A DNA stretch of 30,272 bases, from positions 1 to 30,272 of the forward strand of contig JAEWMT010000017.1 of the NCBI GenBank assembly GCA_023393095.1. Direction: 5' to 3'. This document shows positions 15,793 to 23,252 of the stretch, piece after piece. The notes below the pieces were generated by a model that saw only the letters and a program-made list of their open reading frames with translations, was not told where the DNA came from and ran no database searches. This stretch comes from Bacillota bacterium. Its GTDB lineage: Bacteria > Bacillota > Clostridia > Lachnospirales > Lachnospiraceae. A program made the position numbers and the translations under genes. The stretch's first letter is position 1. Every line of letters begins with the position of its first letter.

Positions 15793-16857
15793 TTGAGAAT
15801 CATTTCATTAGATACAATTAAGGGTAATGAGATGTTGGCAAAGGATATTATTAATAAAGACAATGTAATTTTAATATCAGCCGGGTCAGTAATTAAAAAA
15901 GAATATGTAAAGCGACTGAAGGATTTGGGTATTAGCTACATTTATGCAGAGGATGAACTATCTAAGGGAGTTAATCTAACAAATAGTCTAGAATTTCAGA
16001 TTAAAGAGCAATGTCTTGCTTCGGTAAAAGATATTCTTATAAAATATTCGTATTATGATAGTTTCAAGCTTGAGGAAATTAAATTAATAGCTGATGATAT
16101 CATACAGGATATTATGTCTGAACCCAAGATGATATATAATCTATCAAGTATACGTGAAAAAAGTGAAAGTACATATTCACATTCATTAAATGTATGTGCG
16201 CTAGGGGTTATGCTGGCTTTCAAGCTGAGATTGCCGAAGCAAAAGATCAAGGATATCGCAGTGGGATGCCTACTGCATGATATTGGGTTAACCTATCTTA
16301 CGATTGATTATAAGAATATAGAGCTAAGTGAATTTTCAGATAGCGATAAAAATGAAATTATGAAGCATACTATATATGGTTATTCAGCCGTTGAAAAAAT
16401 GAAGTGGCTGTCCTCCAGTGCAAAGGAAATTATACTTGCCCACCATGAGCGAATTGATGGATCCGGATACCCATTTCATAGGAAGGAGGAACATATAAAA
16501 ATAGGAGCTAAAATTGCAGCTGTATGTGATGAGTTTGACAGTAAGGTGTATGGCAACCTGACTAAGAAAATGAGGGTTCATGAAGTAATTGATTACATTG
16601 TCAGCCAAGCTGGGGTTTTATTTGATTTCTCAGTGGTTAGAGCATTTGTAAATTCGGTTGCAGCATATCCGACAGGTACACTGGTAATGACTAACACAGA
16701 GGAAATGGCTATTGTATTAAGACAAAATCCTCAATATCCAACCAGACCGGTAATACGGGTTATAAAAGATAAAGATGGAAATCAGCTGATTGATTGGTTG
16801 GAAAAAGATTTGACGAAAGAACTTACATTATTTATAACAGATACGATTATTGAATAA
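15793..16857 (+). CDS. HD-GYP domain protein (candidate cyclic-di-GMP phosphodiesterase)
   Basis: HD-GYP proteins hydrolyse cyclic di-GMP at a bi- or tri-metal centre. The 354-residue product has an N-terminal SAF/DUF3391-like region (LDTIKGNEMLAKDIINKDNVILISAG). The catalytic domain has HSLNVCALGVMLA, HDIG at residues 162-165, HTIYGYSAV, and the full HHERIDGSGYP signature from residue 217. All metal-ligand motifs appear intact, so activity is plausible. I choose the TTG at 15793 because GGAAGGTGATG, matching the 16S anti-SD, lies 5-10 bases before it. An ATG two codons earlier overlaps that site, and another at 15766 has no site. The DUF3881 gene follows after 115 bases. Confidence 0.88.
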   Translation: MRIISLDTIKGNEMLAKDIINKDNVILISAGSVIKKEYVKRLKDLGISYIYAEDELSKGVNLTNSLEFQIKEQCLASVKDILIKYSYYDSFKLEEIKLIADDIIQDIMSEPKMIYNLSSIREKSESTYSHSLNVCALGVMLAFKLRLPKQKIKDIAVGCLLHDIGLTYLTIDYKNIELSEFSDSDKNEIMKHTIYGYSAVEKMKWLSSSAKEIILAHHERIDGSGYPFHRKEEHIKIGAKIAAVCDEFDSKVYGNLTKKMRVHEVIDYIVSQAGVLFDFSVVRAFVNSVAAYPTGTLVMTNTEEMAIVLRQNPQYPTRPVIRVIKDKDGNQLIDWLEKDLTKELTLFITDTIIE

Positions 16858-16972
16858 AACGAATCACTCTTGTCAGTAGAAGTAAAATATGATATAAATA
16901 ATTATTACATGAAATGAACTATAAAATCGTAATATATAATAAGTTACGATGCAACGATTGGAAGTGATAATT

Positions 16973-17869
16973 ATGCATAGCTATTTGAGAGCCATTGGCT
17001 TTAGTAACATTAATAATAGAGTAGATTTAAACCATCTTTTAGAAAATATAATAGATGATCCTACGAAAATACGATCAATACAGCAGGCAGGTGATACGGG
17101 AAGCCTAACCGAATTAACAAGAGAATATGCTGACGGAATGGGCATTACCCTGCGTGGGGAAACAGACGAAAACAATCACTTTCACATGGAGCATTATTTT
17201 CCTGTCCTGAAAGGTCAGTGTATCAGTACAAGAGAGGAAGTAGGTATAAATAAAAGAGTGGATGCGGAAGCCTATACGGGGATGTGTGATGATTTCCGCT
17301 TGGGTGTTTCTTTAATTTTTTATCTTCAGAATGTGATTGAGTTTCTCGAGAAGAAAAAACAAAATATGCCGATGGTTACACCTTTTTCTGTAACTTTAGC
17401 TGCATTATCACTGGAAGGAAGGATTCTTCTTCCAATAGAGAAGGACGAAGTACAGGTTAGAAATATAAGTGAAGTTACAAAATATCGTAACAATCTGATT
17501 GCGGAAGCGAAAAAAGGAAATCAGGAAGCAATTGACAGTTTAACAATTGATGACATTGATACTTATGCAATGGTGTCAAGGAGAGCTAAGAAGGAAGACA
17601 TTTATACAATTGTTGATACGTCATTTATTCCTTTTGGTTCAGAATCAGATAATTATAGTATCATAGCAACGATTACGGATAGTAATCTTATCGTAAATAA
17701 ACTTACAAAGGAAGAAGTATATGATTTGCAGCTTGTATGTAATGATATTAACTTCCGTCTTTGTATTAATAAGCAGGATTTGCTTGGAGAACCTGTGGCA
17801 GGTAGAAGATTTAAGGGTAACATATGGATGCAGGGTAGTATAGCATTTTCTGAGCAGATTAAGGATTAA
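16973..17869 (+). CDS. DUF3881 family protein
   Basis: The 298-residue product begins MHSYLRAIGFSN, the characteristic start of DUF3881, a family I know mainly from Lachnospiraceae and with no established function. It has no signal peptide or membrane segment. Noticeable stretches are HMEHYFPVLKGQ, EAYTGMCDDFRLGVSLIFYLQN, and a C-terminal region ending GRRFKGNIWMQGSIAF. The ATG at 16973 is chosen because GGAAGTGAT lies just upstream; the frame opens eight codons earlier without a site. It follows the HD-GYP gene in the same direction but the gap has no clear promoter or terminator. The MITE-like hairpin 28 bases after the stop may end its transcript. Confidence 0.8.
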   Translation: MHSYLRAIGFSNINNRVDLNHLLENIIDDPTKIRSIQQAGDTGSLTELTREYADGMGITLRGETDENNHFHMEHYFPVLKGQCISTREEVGINKRVDAEAYTGMCDDFRLGVSLIFYLQNVIEFLEKKKQNMPMVTPFSVTLAALSLEGRILLPIEKDEVQVRNISEVTKYRNNLIAEAKKGNQEAIDSLTIDDIDTYAMVSRRAKKEDIYTIVDTSFIPFGSESDNYSIIATITDSNLIVNKLTKEEVYDLQLVCNDINFRLCINKQDLLGEPVAGRRFKGNIWMQGSIAFSEQIKD

Positions 17870-17896
17870 TCTGCAATGTGAATATTTTGGATTTAA

Positions 17897-18017
17897 AAGG
17901 GGCTGTCGCATTTTAGGCATATATGATATAAGGTACTCCGCATAATCTCCAAACAGTGTATAAAGGATATTATGCGGTTACCTTATATCACTGTAGGTTA
18001 TTTTGCGACAGCCCCTT
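17897..18017. mobile_element. MITE-like element, full copy (121 bp)
   Basis: Terminal inverted repeats AAGGGGCTGTCGCA (17897-17910) and TGCGACAGCCCCTT (18004-18017) are perfect over 14 bases. The inner arms also pair: GATATAAGGTA and CCGCATAAT on the left with ATTATGCGG and TACCTTATATCA on the right, so almost the whole element folds into one hairpin. There is no ORF. A shorter relative lies at 18511-18565. It could also act as a transcription terminator for the DUF3881 gene. Confidence 0.8.
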
Positions 18018-18233
18018 ATATTATAGTATGCCTGGCATAGGCACAATCGAGTGGAGATATTAACACAATCACCGTCTGAACATTCGAAATGTGGATAAAA
18101 GCATATAAAATCGGCAGCTGTGTGGAAATTAATCAGGATACAGATCAGATCATCTTATCAATAGACACCCCAATTACCACAATTGCCATAAGTACGAGTT
18201 TAATACATTTTATATATTATCATATTTAAGTTA

Positions 18234-18262
18234 TTGACTAACGCAATAGGAAATAGTAGAAT
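18234..18262 (+). promoter_or_regulatory. Promoter for tRNA-Arg
   Basis: TTGACT (18234-18239), a 17-base spacer and TAGAAT (18257-18262) make a good sigma-70-type promoter. It lies about 120 bases before the tRNA, leaving an unusually long 5' leader that includes the 15-base palindrome GCTTCTTAAAGAAGC. Confidence 0.6.
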
Positions 18263-18381
18263 AATATTACTGTGTTATCAACTTAAAGAAGTTTAGGTTG
18301 GTAGAGTACAGATTGATTATCAAAAACATAATTTACTTAGGATATCTGGCTTCTTAAAGAAGCGGCATAGAGGATCTATAT

Positions 18382-18453
18382 GTTCTCATAGTTAAGTGGA
18401 TATAACAGGGACCTCCTAAGTCTCAGTCCCCAGTTCGACTCTGGGTGGGAACA
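18382..18453 (+). tRNA. tRNA-Arg (anticodon CCT)
   Basis: The 72-base cloverleaf has an acceptor GTTCTCA/TGGGAAC (one G-U), a D arm GTTA...TAAC, and an anticodon stem GGGAC/GTCTC (one G-U) with loop CTCCTAA, giving anticodon CCT for AGG codons. The variable loop is 4 bases and the T arm is CCCAG-TTCGACT-CTGGG. The discriminator is A and CCA is not encoded. A terminator follows 3 bases later. The gene lies between two copies of a MITE-like element. Confidence 0.93.
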
Positions 18454-18455
18454 TT

Positions 18456-18488
18456 GCTGAAAGCTCATTATAGGCTTTCAGCTTTTTT
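18456..18488 (+). terminator. Rho-independent terminator of tRNA-Arg
   Basis: GCTGAAAGC (18456-18464) pairs with GCTTTCAGC (18474-18482) over nine bases and is followed by six T. Confidence 0.93.
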
Positions 18489-18510
18489 AATGTATATAAT
18501 TATTATCATT

Positions 18511-18565
18511 AGGGGCTGTCGCATTTCAGGTTATACCACTGAAGGTCAATTTGCGATAGCCTCTT
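18511..18565. mobile_element. MITE-like element, internally deleted copy (55 bp)
   Basis: AGGGGCTGTCGCA (18511-18523) faces TGCGATAGCCTCT (18552-18564), with two mismatches. Aligned to the 121-bp copy, it matches both ends (GCATTTCAGG versus GCATTTTAGG, and ACCACTGAAGGTCAATTTGCG versus ATCACTGTAGGTTATTTTGCG) and lacks the centre. A T-rich tail (TTGTTTTTT) follows, so it may also terminate transcription. Confidence 0.7.
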
Positions 18566-18659
18566 GTTTTTTGAATATTATACCATGTATATTAATATAG
18601 AAATTTACAGAATAAATATTATGAGCGGAAAATTAATAATTATTTATAATTCTTACGAC

Positions 18660-18687
18660 TTCACATTGATTTTACAAAATCTCAACA
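18660..18687 (+). promoter_or_regulatory. Pho box upstream of pstS
   Basis: Three hexamers in direct repeat, TTCACA (18660-18665), TTTACA (18671-18676) and TCAACA (18682-18687), are each spaced by exactly 5 bases. This is the 11-base periodic TT(A/C/T)ACA pattern of the Firmicute PhoP-binding box. A candidate -10, TACTAT, lies at 18701-18706, so the box would cover about -53 to -26. It fits phosphate-starvation activation of the pst operon by the PhoPR pair encoded downstream. Confidence 0.75.
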
Positions 18688-18778
18688 TAATCATGGTTTT
18701 TACTATCTAAAAATAATGTTATTTTAATATCGTAAGATGAGACGAAGATAATAATTGAAAAGAAGGAGAGAAGAAGAA

Positions 18779-19669
18779 TTGAAAAAACGAATAAGAGGAA
18801 TTTTTACATTATTAATTATATGTGTATTTATAGCAGGAGCTTTCAGCGCATGTGGAAAGAAAAACGAGGATAATAAATCAGATAAGAATACAACCAATGA
18901 ATCAAAAGATGGTACATCAGCTAAAAATTTAAGCGGATCAATATCAATGGCTGGTTCTACTTCAATGGAAAAGGTTGCAAATTCATTGGCAGAGGCCTTT
19001 AGGGCAAAATATCCGAATGTTGTTATTTCACCTGAATTTACCGGATCAGGAGCAGGTATTGAAGCTCTTAGTGCAGGATCAATTGATATTGGAAATTCAT
19101 CCAGAGCTTTAACAGAGGCAGAGAAAGGGAAAGGCATCATTGAGAATAGAATTTGCCTTGATGGAATTGCAGTAATCACTCATAAGTCTAATAAGGTAGC
19201 GAATCTTACCAAGGATGATTTGACTAAGATTTATAAAGGAGAAATAACAAACTGGAAGGATTTAAATGGAGCTGATCAACCAATTGTAGTAATTGGTAGA
19301 GAGGCAGGATCAGGTACAAGAGATGCATTTGAAGAGATATTAGGAATAAAGGATGCTTGTAAGTATTCTAATGAAATCAGTAGCACAGGTGGAGTACTTG
19401 CAAAAGTAGCATCAATACAAGGAGCAATTGGTTATGTATCACTTGATGTATTAGATGACTCAGTAGCTGTATTTAGCATAGACAATGTTACTCCAACAAA
19501 AGAGAATATCAAAGCAGAAACTTACTTATTACAAAGACCGTTTATTATGGCTACCAAGGGTGAGATTTCAGAACAAAGTGATTTAGTGAAAGCCTATTTT
19601 GATTTTGTTAACTCTAATGAAGGACAGCAGGTGATTATGGATGCAGGCTTAATCACTCTTGATAAATAA
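18779..19669 (+). CDS. pstS: Phosphate ABC transporter substrate-binding lipoprotein PstS
   Basis: PstS captures inorganic phosphate outside the membrane for PstCAB. The 296-residue product has a lipoprotein signal peptide: KKRIRG, a hydrophobic core, then AGAFSAC with the lipid-bearing Cys. A low-complexity Asn/Lys/Asp linker leads to the binding domain. Phosphate-contact motifs include the AGSTSMEKV loop, TGSGAGIEAL, and GREAGSGTRDAFEE. I choose the TTG at 18779, 10 bases after AGAAGGAG, because it gives a normal signal peptide; the earlier TTG at 18755 would add an RRREEE stretch. First gene of pstSCAB-phoU-phoPR, under a Pho box. A stable RNA hairpin separates it from pstC, consistent with a higher need for PstS. 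Confidence 0.94.
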   Translation: MKKRIRGIFTLLIICVFIAGAFSACGKKNEDNKSDKNTTNESKDGTSAKNLSGSISMAGSTSMEKVANSLAEAFRAKYPNVVISPEFTGSGAGIEALSAGSIDIGNSSRALTEAEKGKGIIENRICLDGIAVITHKSNKVANLTKDDLTKIYKGEITNWKDLNGADQPIVVIGREAGSGTRDAFEEILGIKDACKYSNEISSTGGVLAKVASIQGAIGYVSLDVLDDSVAVFSIDNVTPTKENIKAETYLLQRPFIMATKGEISEQSDLVKAYFDFVNSNEGQQVIMDAGLITLDK

Positions 19670-19691
19670 AAATAATTAAAAAATCAGTAAT

Positions 19692-19728
19692 AGGAAGGGT
19701 TATTCAAAAACTTTGAGTAGTTCTTCCT
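19692..19728 (+). promoter_or_regulatory. Strong pstS-pstC intercistronic RNA hairpin
   Basis: AGGAAGGGTTATTCAAA (19692-19708) pairs with TTTGAGTAGTTCTTCCT (19712-19728) around an AAC loop. All 17 positions pair if G-U is allowed. The wobble pairs are only possible in the plus-strand RNA, which points to function in the pst transcript. No U tract follows, so a 3'-end stabiliser or processing stop is more likely than full termination. A second small hairpin (AAGTGC/GCACTT, 19801-19821) lies before pstC. Confidence 0.65.
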
Positions 19729-19858
19729 AAAGCTGTTCGTATATAGTGTAAATTATAAAAATCATAATAACACTAAGAAGTTTATGCCTGCTACTTCTCA
19801 AAGTGCATTATCGAAGCACTTAGCACAAAATAACTCAAAGGGCAGAATGGAGATTTAT

Positions 19859-20797
19859 ATGGTTGAAAAAAGTTTTTCAATTGTTGGTAGCTATAAGACC
19901 AAAAAAACAGTAGAAAAGGTAGCGGCTTATATCTTTATAGCCTGTGCCTTCTTTGCTGTTTTAGCTGTCTTTTCAATTACCATATATATGATTATTAGTG
20001 GTACACCAGCTATTTTTAAAGTTGGGTTAACTGACATAATATTTGGAACGGTATGGCAACCCACTGCAGCACAACCTAGCTTTGGAATTCTATACGTTAT
20101 ACTAACATCTATCGTAGGTACAACCTTGGCAATCCTAATCGGTGTCCCAATCGGTTTAATGACAGCGGTATTTTTAGCGGAAACAGCACCAAAAAGACTT
20201 GCAAAGATTGTAAAGCCAGCAGTAGAATTGCTGGCGGGCATTCCTTCCGTAGTCTACGGTTTACTAGGTATTTTAATATTAAGTCCCTTAATCTATAAAT
20301 TAGAGATGGTGGTATATAAAAATAATCCGAATCATCAATTTACTGGTGGATCTAATCTAATATCTGCTGTACTGGTTCTGGCAATAATGATATTACCTAC
20401 CGTTATTAATATAAGTGAATCCTCATTAAAAGCCGTACCGAAGCATTATAAGCAGGCATCCCTTGCTCTGGGAGCCACTCACCTTCAGACAATCTTCAAA
20501 GTGATAATTCCGGCTGCAAAATCAGGAATTGTAACTGCAATCGTACTTGGGGTAGGAAGGGCAATAGGGGAAGCTATGGCAATCAGCTTGGTAGCTGGTA
20601 ATGGAGCAAATCTACCGTTACCTTTTAACTCAGTTCGTTTCTTAACAACGGCTGTTGTTGCTGAAATGGGATATGCATCCGGTCTTCATAAACAGGTTCT
20701 TTTTACAATTGGATTAGTTCTGTTTGCATTTATAATGATTATTAATTTAATACTTAATAAGGTTATGAAGGGAGGCAGAAAGGATGCTGACAGCTAA
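19859..20797 (+). CDS. pstC: Phosphate ABC transporter permease PstC
   Basis: PstC is one of two membrane permeases forming the phosphate channel. The 312-residue product has about six hydrophobic segments, the first at VAAYIFIACAFFAVLAVFSI. The cytoplasmic coupling loop shows the EAA-type sequence ASLALGATHLQTIFKVIIPAAKSG. The ELLAGIPSVVYGLLGI motif is highly characteristic of Pst permeases. The ATG at 19859 is preferred, with GGAG six bases before it; a 25-codon upstream extension from 19784 lacks a site and would have to cross the hairpin region. It overlaps pstA by 14 bases, implying coupled translation. Confidence 0.95.
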   Translation: MVEKSFSIVGSYKTKKTVEKVAAYIFIACAFFAVLAVFSITIYMIISGTPAIFKVGLTDIIFGTVWQPTAAQPSFGILYVILTSIVGTTLAILIGVPIGLMTAVFLAETAPKRLAKIVKPAVELLAGIPSVVYGLLGILILSPLIYKLEMVVYKNNPNHQFTGGSNLISAVLVLAIMILPTVINISESSLKAVPKHYKQASLALGATHLQTIFKVIIPAAKSGIVTAIVLGVGRAIGEAMAISLVAGNGANLPLPFNSVRFLTTAVVAEMGYASGLHKQVLFTIGLVLFAFIMIINLILNKVMKGGRKDADS

Positions 20798-21668
20798 GAG
20801 TATTTATGATAAACGCCCTCGCCCTTTAGAAGGTTTTATTCATGTTTTGATTTATATTTGCGCCTCCATATCAATATTAATTTTGGCTGGAATTGTGGGA
20901 TATGTTACTTTCCGTGGTGTCCGCTCAATCAATTGGGCGTTCTTAACTACAGTACCAAGTACTCTTAAGGGAACCAATGGTATAGCGGGAAACATAGTTA
21001 ATACCCTATATATAATTATTATTACATTGATTATAGCAGTTCCGTTTGGTGTAGGAGCGGCAATTTATTTAAATGAATATGCAAGACCCGGCAAATTTGC
21101 TAATTTAATTGAATTCACTACAGAAACTTTGTCCGGAATTCCATCCATCGTTTTTGGTCTATTTGGTTATGTATTCTTTGGTATTACTTTAAATTTGGGA
21201 TATTCGATATTGACGGGAGCACTTACACTGGCAATTATGGTATTACCCCTGATAACAAGGAATACTCAGGAAGCATTAAAAACGGTTCCATCAAGTTACC
21301 GCAGCGGTGCACTTGGTATAGGAGCAACAAAATGGTATATGATTAGGACCATATTATTACCTTCAGCAATGCCCGGTATTATAACAGGAATAATCCTATC
21401 TATCGGCCGTATTGTTGGTGAGTCGGCAGCTTTACTATTTACAGCGGGCAGTGGATATTTACTCCCTAATTTGGGAAACTATGGAGAAGGTCTTCTTAAT
21501 AAAATTATGCAAAACGGGGGTACATTAACGATAAGATTATTTCTTGATATGGAAAAAGCGAAATATGACAGCGCATTTGGTGTAGCTTTGGTTCTATTAA
21601 TTATTGTTTTGGGCATCAATATACTAACAAAATTTCTTTCTCATAAATTCGATGTAAATAAAATTTAA
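20784..21668 (+). CDS. pstA: Phosphate ABC transporter permease PstA
   Basis: Second permease of the Pst channel, 294 residues with about six membrane helices (first at VLIYICASISILILAGIVGYV). The family motif ETLSGIPSIVFGLFGYVFF parallels that of PstC. The coupling loop reads SYRSGALGIGATKWYMIRTILLPSAMPG, and IGRIVGESAALLFTAG follows. It begins inside the last codons of pstC with GGGAGG upstream. Together with PstC it binds the PstB ATPase dimer. pstB follows after 81 bases, without a clear terminator between. Confidence 0.95.
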   Translation: MLTAKSIYDKRPRPLEGFIHVLIYICASISILILAGIVGYVTFRGVRSINWAFLTTVPSTLKGTNGIAGNIVNTLYIIIITLIIAVPFGVGAAIYLNEYARPGKFANLIEFTTETLSGIPSIVFGLFGYVFFGITLNLGYSILTGALTLAIMVLPLITRNTQEALKTVPSSYRSGALGIGATKWYMIRTILLPSAMPGIITGIILSIGRIVGESAALLFTAGSGYLLPNLGNYGEGLLNKIMQNGGTLTIRLFLDMEKAKYDSAFGVALVLLIIVLGINILTKFLSHKFDVNKI

Positions 21669-21749
21669 TATAGAAATCATTCAGCATAGTCACATAAGTG
21701 TCTTTTTTCAAGATAATAGCAACAACAAAGGGGTAAAGTGGAGGAAAAT

Positions 21750-22508
21750 ATGAATAAAGATAAGATTATTACCAAAAAATTAAATCTACATTATGGAACA
21801 AATCATGCGTTAAAAAATATAGACATGAATATTAAAGAAAATGCAATCACCGCCTTCATCGGGCCCTCGGGCTGTGGTAAATCTACCTTCCTAAAAACCT
21901 TAAACCGTATGAATGATCTGGTTCCCGGAGTAGTGATTGAAGGTACAGTAACTTTGGATGGTGAAAATATCTATGATCCAAGAGTTGATACTACTTTATT
22001 ACGTAAGAAAATCGGTATGGTATTTCAGCAGCCAAATCCATTTCCTATGTCCATATATGATAATATTGCCTACGGACCCAGAATTCATGGTATAAAGTCT
22101 AAAGCAAAGCTGGATCAGATTGTTGAGGAGAGCTTAAAAGGTGCGGCTCTTTTTGAAGAGGCAAAGGATCGGCTTAAGAAGTCTGCATTAAGTCTTTCTG
22201 GCGGACAGCAGCAGAGACTATGTATCGCAAGAGCCTTAGCAGTAGAACCAGAAGTAATCTTAATGGATGAACCAACGTCTGCACTTGACCCCATTTCAAC
22301 ATTAAAGATAGAGGATCTGATGTCTGAGTTAAAGGAAAAATATACAGTTGCAATTGTTACCCATAATATGCAGCAAGCTGCTCGTATTTCTGATTATACA
22401 GCGTTTTTTCTGATTGGTGAGGTAATTGAATTTGCAGCGACGGATACTCTATTTACAAGGCCGGAGGATAAGAGAACAGAAGATTATATTACTGGAAGAT
22501 TTGGTTGA
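21750..22508 (+). CDS. pstB: Phosphate ABC transporter ATP-binding protein PstB
   Basis: PstB hydrolyses ATP to drive phosphate import through PstCA and, with PhoU, takes part in phosphate sensing. The 252-residue product has Walker A GPSGCGKST, the Q loop VFQQPNPFPMSIYDN that is typical of PstB, ABC signature LSGGQQQR, Walker B VILMDEPTSALDP, and the H-loop His in VTHNMQQAARISD. I use the ATG at 21750, 6 bases after GTGGAGG; a GTG at 21738 lies inside that site. A perfect-consensus promoter begins 8 bases after the stop. Confidence 0.97.
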   Translation: MNKDKIITKKLNLHYGTNHALKNIDMNIKENAITAFIGPSGCGKSTFLKTLNRMNDLVPGVVIEGTVTLDGENIYDPRVDTTLLRKKIGMVFQQPNPFPMSIYDNIAYGPRIHGIKSKAKLDQIVEESLKGAALFEEAKDRLKKSALSLSGGQQQRLCIARALAVEPEVILMDEPTSALDPISTLKIEDLMSELKEKYTVAIVTHNMQQAARISDYTAFFLIGEVIEFAATDTLFTRPEDKRTEDYITGRFG

Positions 22509-22516
22509 TTCGAGAT

Positions 22517-22545
22517 TTGACATATACTACCGCAATAACTATAAT
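22517..22545 (+). promoter_or_regulatory. Perfect-consensus promoter before phoU
   Basis: TTGACA (22517-22522), a 17-base spacer and TATAAT (22540-22545) match the sigma-70/SigA consensus at all twelve positions. It lies between pstB and phoU and predicts a start about 15 bases before the phoU ATG. It would give phosphate-independent expression of phoU-phoP-phoR. Confidence 0.85.
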
Positions 22546-22567
22546 GAAAATTAACAGGAGGTATTCT

Positions 22568-23230
22568 ATGACTGCTAGATTGAGCTTTGAACATGAGCTT
22601 CAATTATTAAAGGATAATTTAAAGGAAATGGGACAACTGATTGAGTCTGCGATTGAAAAAACATTGGAGGCCTTTGAATCACAGGATGAAGAAATCGCAA
22701 AAGATATCATTCAGGGGGATAGAAATATAAATGATATTGAAAAGACTATAGAATCCAGATGTCTTTCACTGATATTAAAACAGCAGCCGGTAGCAAGGGA
22801 TTTGAGAATTGTTACAGCTGCTCTTAAGGTAGTAACAGATATGGAGAGAATTGGGGATCATGCGGCCGATATTGCTGAGATGATAATCAGGGAAAGAAGA
22901 GAGCCTATCTTTAACCTTGTTAAACACATACCAGAGATGGGTAGAGCGGCCAAAGAGATGGTTCATGATGCTGTTGAAGCATTTACCAGTATGGACATGG
23001 AAGAAGCTAGAAGTATCGAAAAGAGAGATGATATTGTTGATGAGCTCTTTGATAAGGTTAAGGACGAAGTAGCATCCCTACTTCGAAGTTCAAGTGAACA
23101 CGTAGATCAATGTGTTGATATATTAATGATAGCAAAGTACTTTGAACGAATTGGTGATCATGCGGTAAATATCTGCGAATGGGCAGAATTTCATGAAACA
23201 GGATCTGTAAATAACATAAGAATATTGTAA
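22568..23230 (+). CDS. phoU: Phosphate signalling regulator PhoU
   Basis: PhoU is a cytoplasmic, all-helical protein that links PstB to the PhoR kinase and represses the Pho response when phosphate is plentiful. The 220-residue product contains two repeats of a three-helix bundle. Each has the metal-binding type motif: VTDMERIGDHAADIAEM in the first half and AKYFERIGDHAVNICEW in the second. The ATG at 22568 is chosen, with CAGGAGGT seven bases upstream; the frame also opens at 22505 through the promoter region, which would give an unlikely extra N-terminus. phoP follows 22 bases later. Confidence 0.96.
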   Translation: MTARLSFEHELQLLKDNLKEMGQLIESAIEKTLEAFESQDEEIAKDIIQGDRNINDIEKTIESRCLSLILKQQPVARDLRIVTAALKVVTDMERIGDHAADIAEMIIRERREPIFNLVKHIPEMGRAAKEMVHDAVEAFTSMDMEEARSIEKRDDIVDELFDKVKDEVASLLRSSSEHVDQCVDILMIAKYFERIGDHAVNICEWAEFHETGSVNNIRIL

Positions 23231-23252
23231 GAATGGGAAGGGGGATATCCAT

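Noticed and set aside
18285..18350. Second, degenerate tRNA in the tRNA-Arg leader (GGTTGGTAGAGTAC looks like a D arm)
   Set aside because: No anticodon stem or T arm can be paired with it; the resemblance is a short word only.
18724..19179. 151-codon minus-strand frame over pstS
   Set aside because: It is a shadow of the pstS coding sequence in another frame without its own ribosome-binding site.
19784..19858. N-terminal extension of pstC or separate small peptide
   Set aside because: There is no ribosome-binding site at 19784, and the sequence lies in the hairpin-containing gap; GGAG before 19859 gives the normal PstC start.
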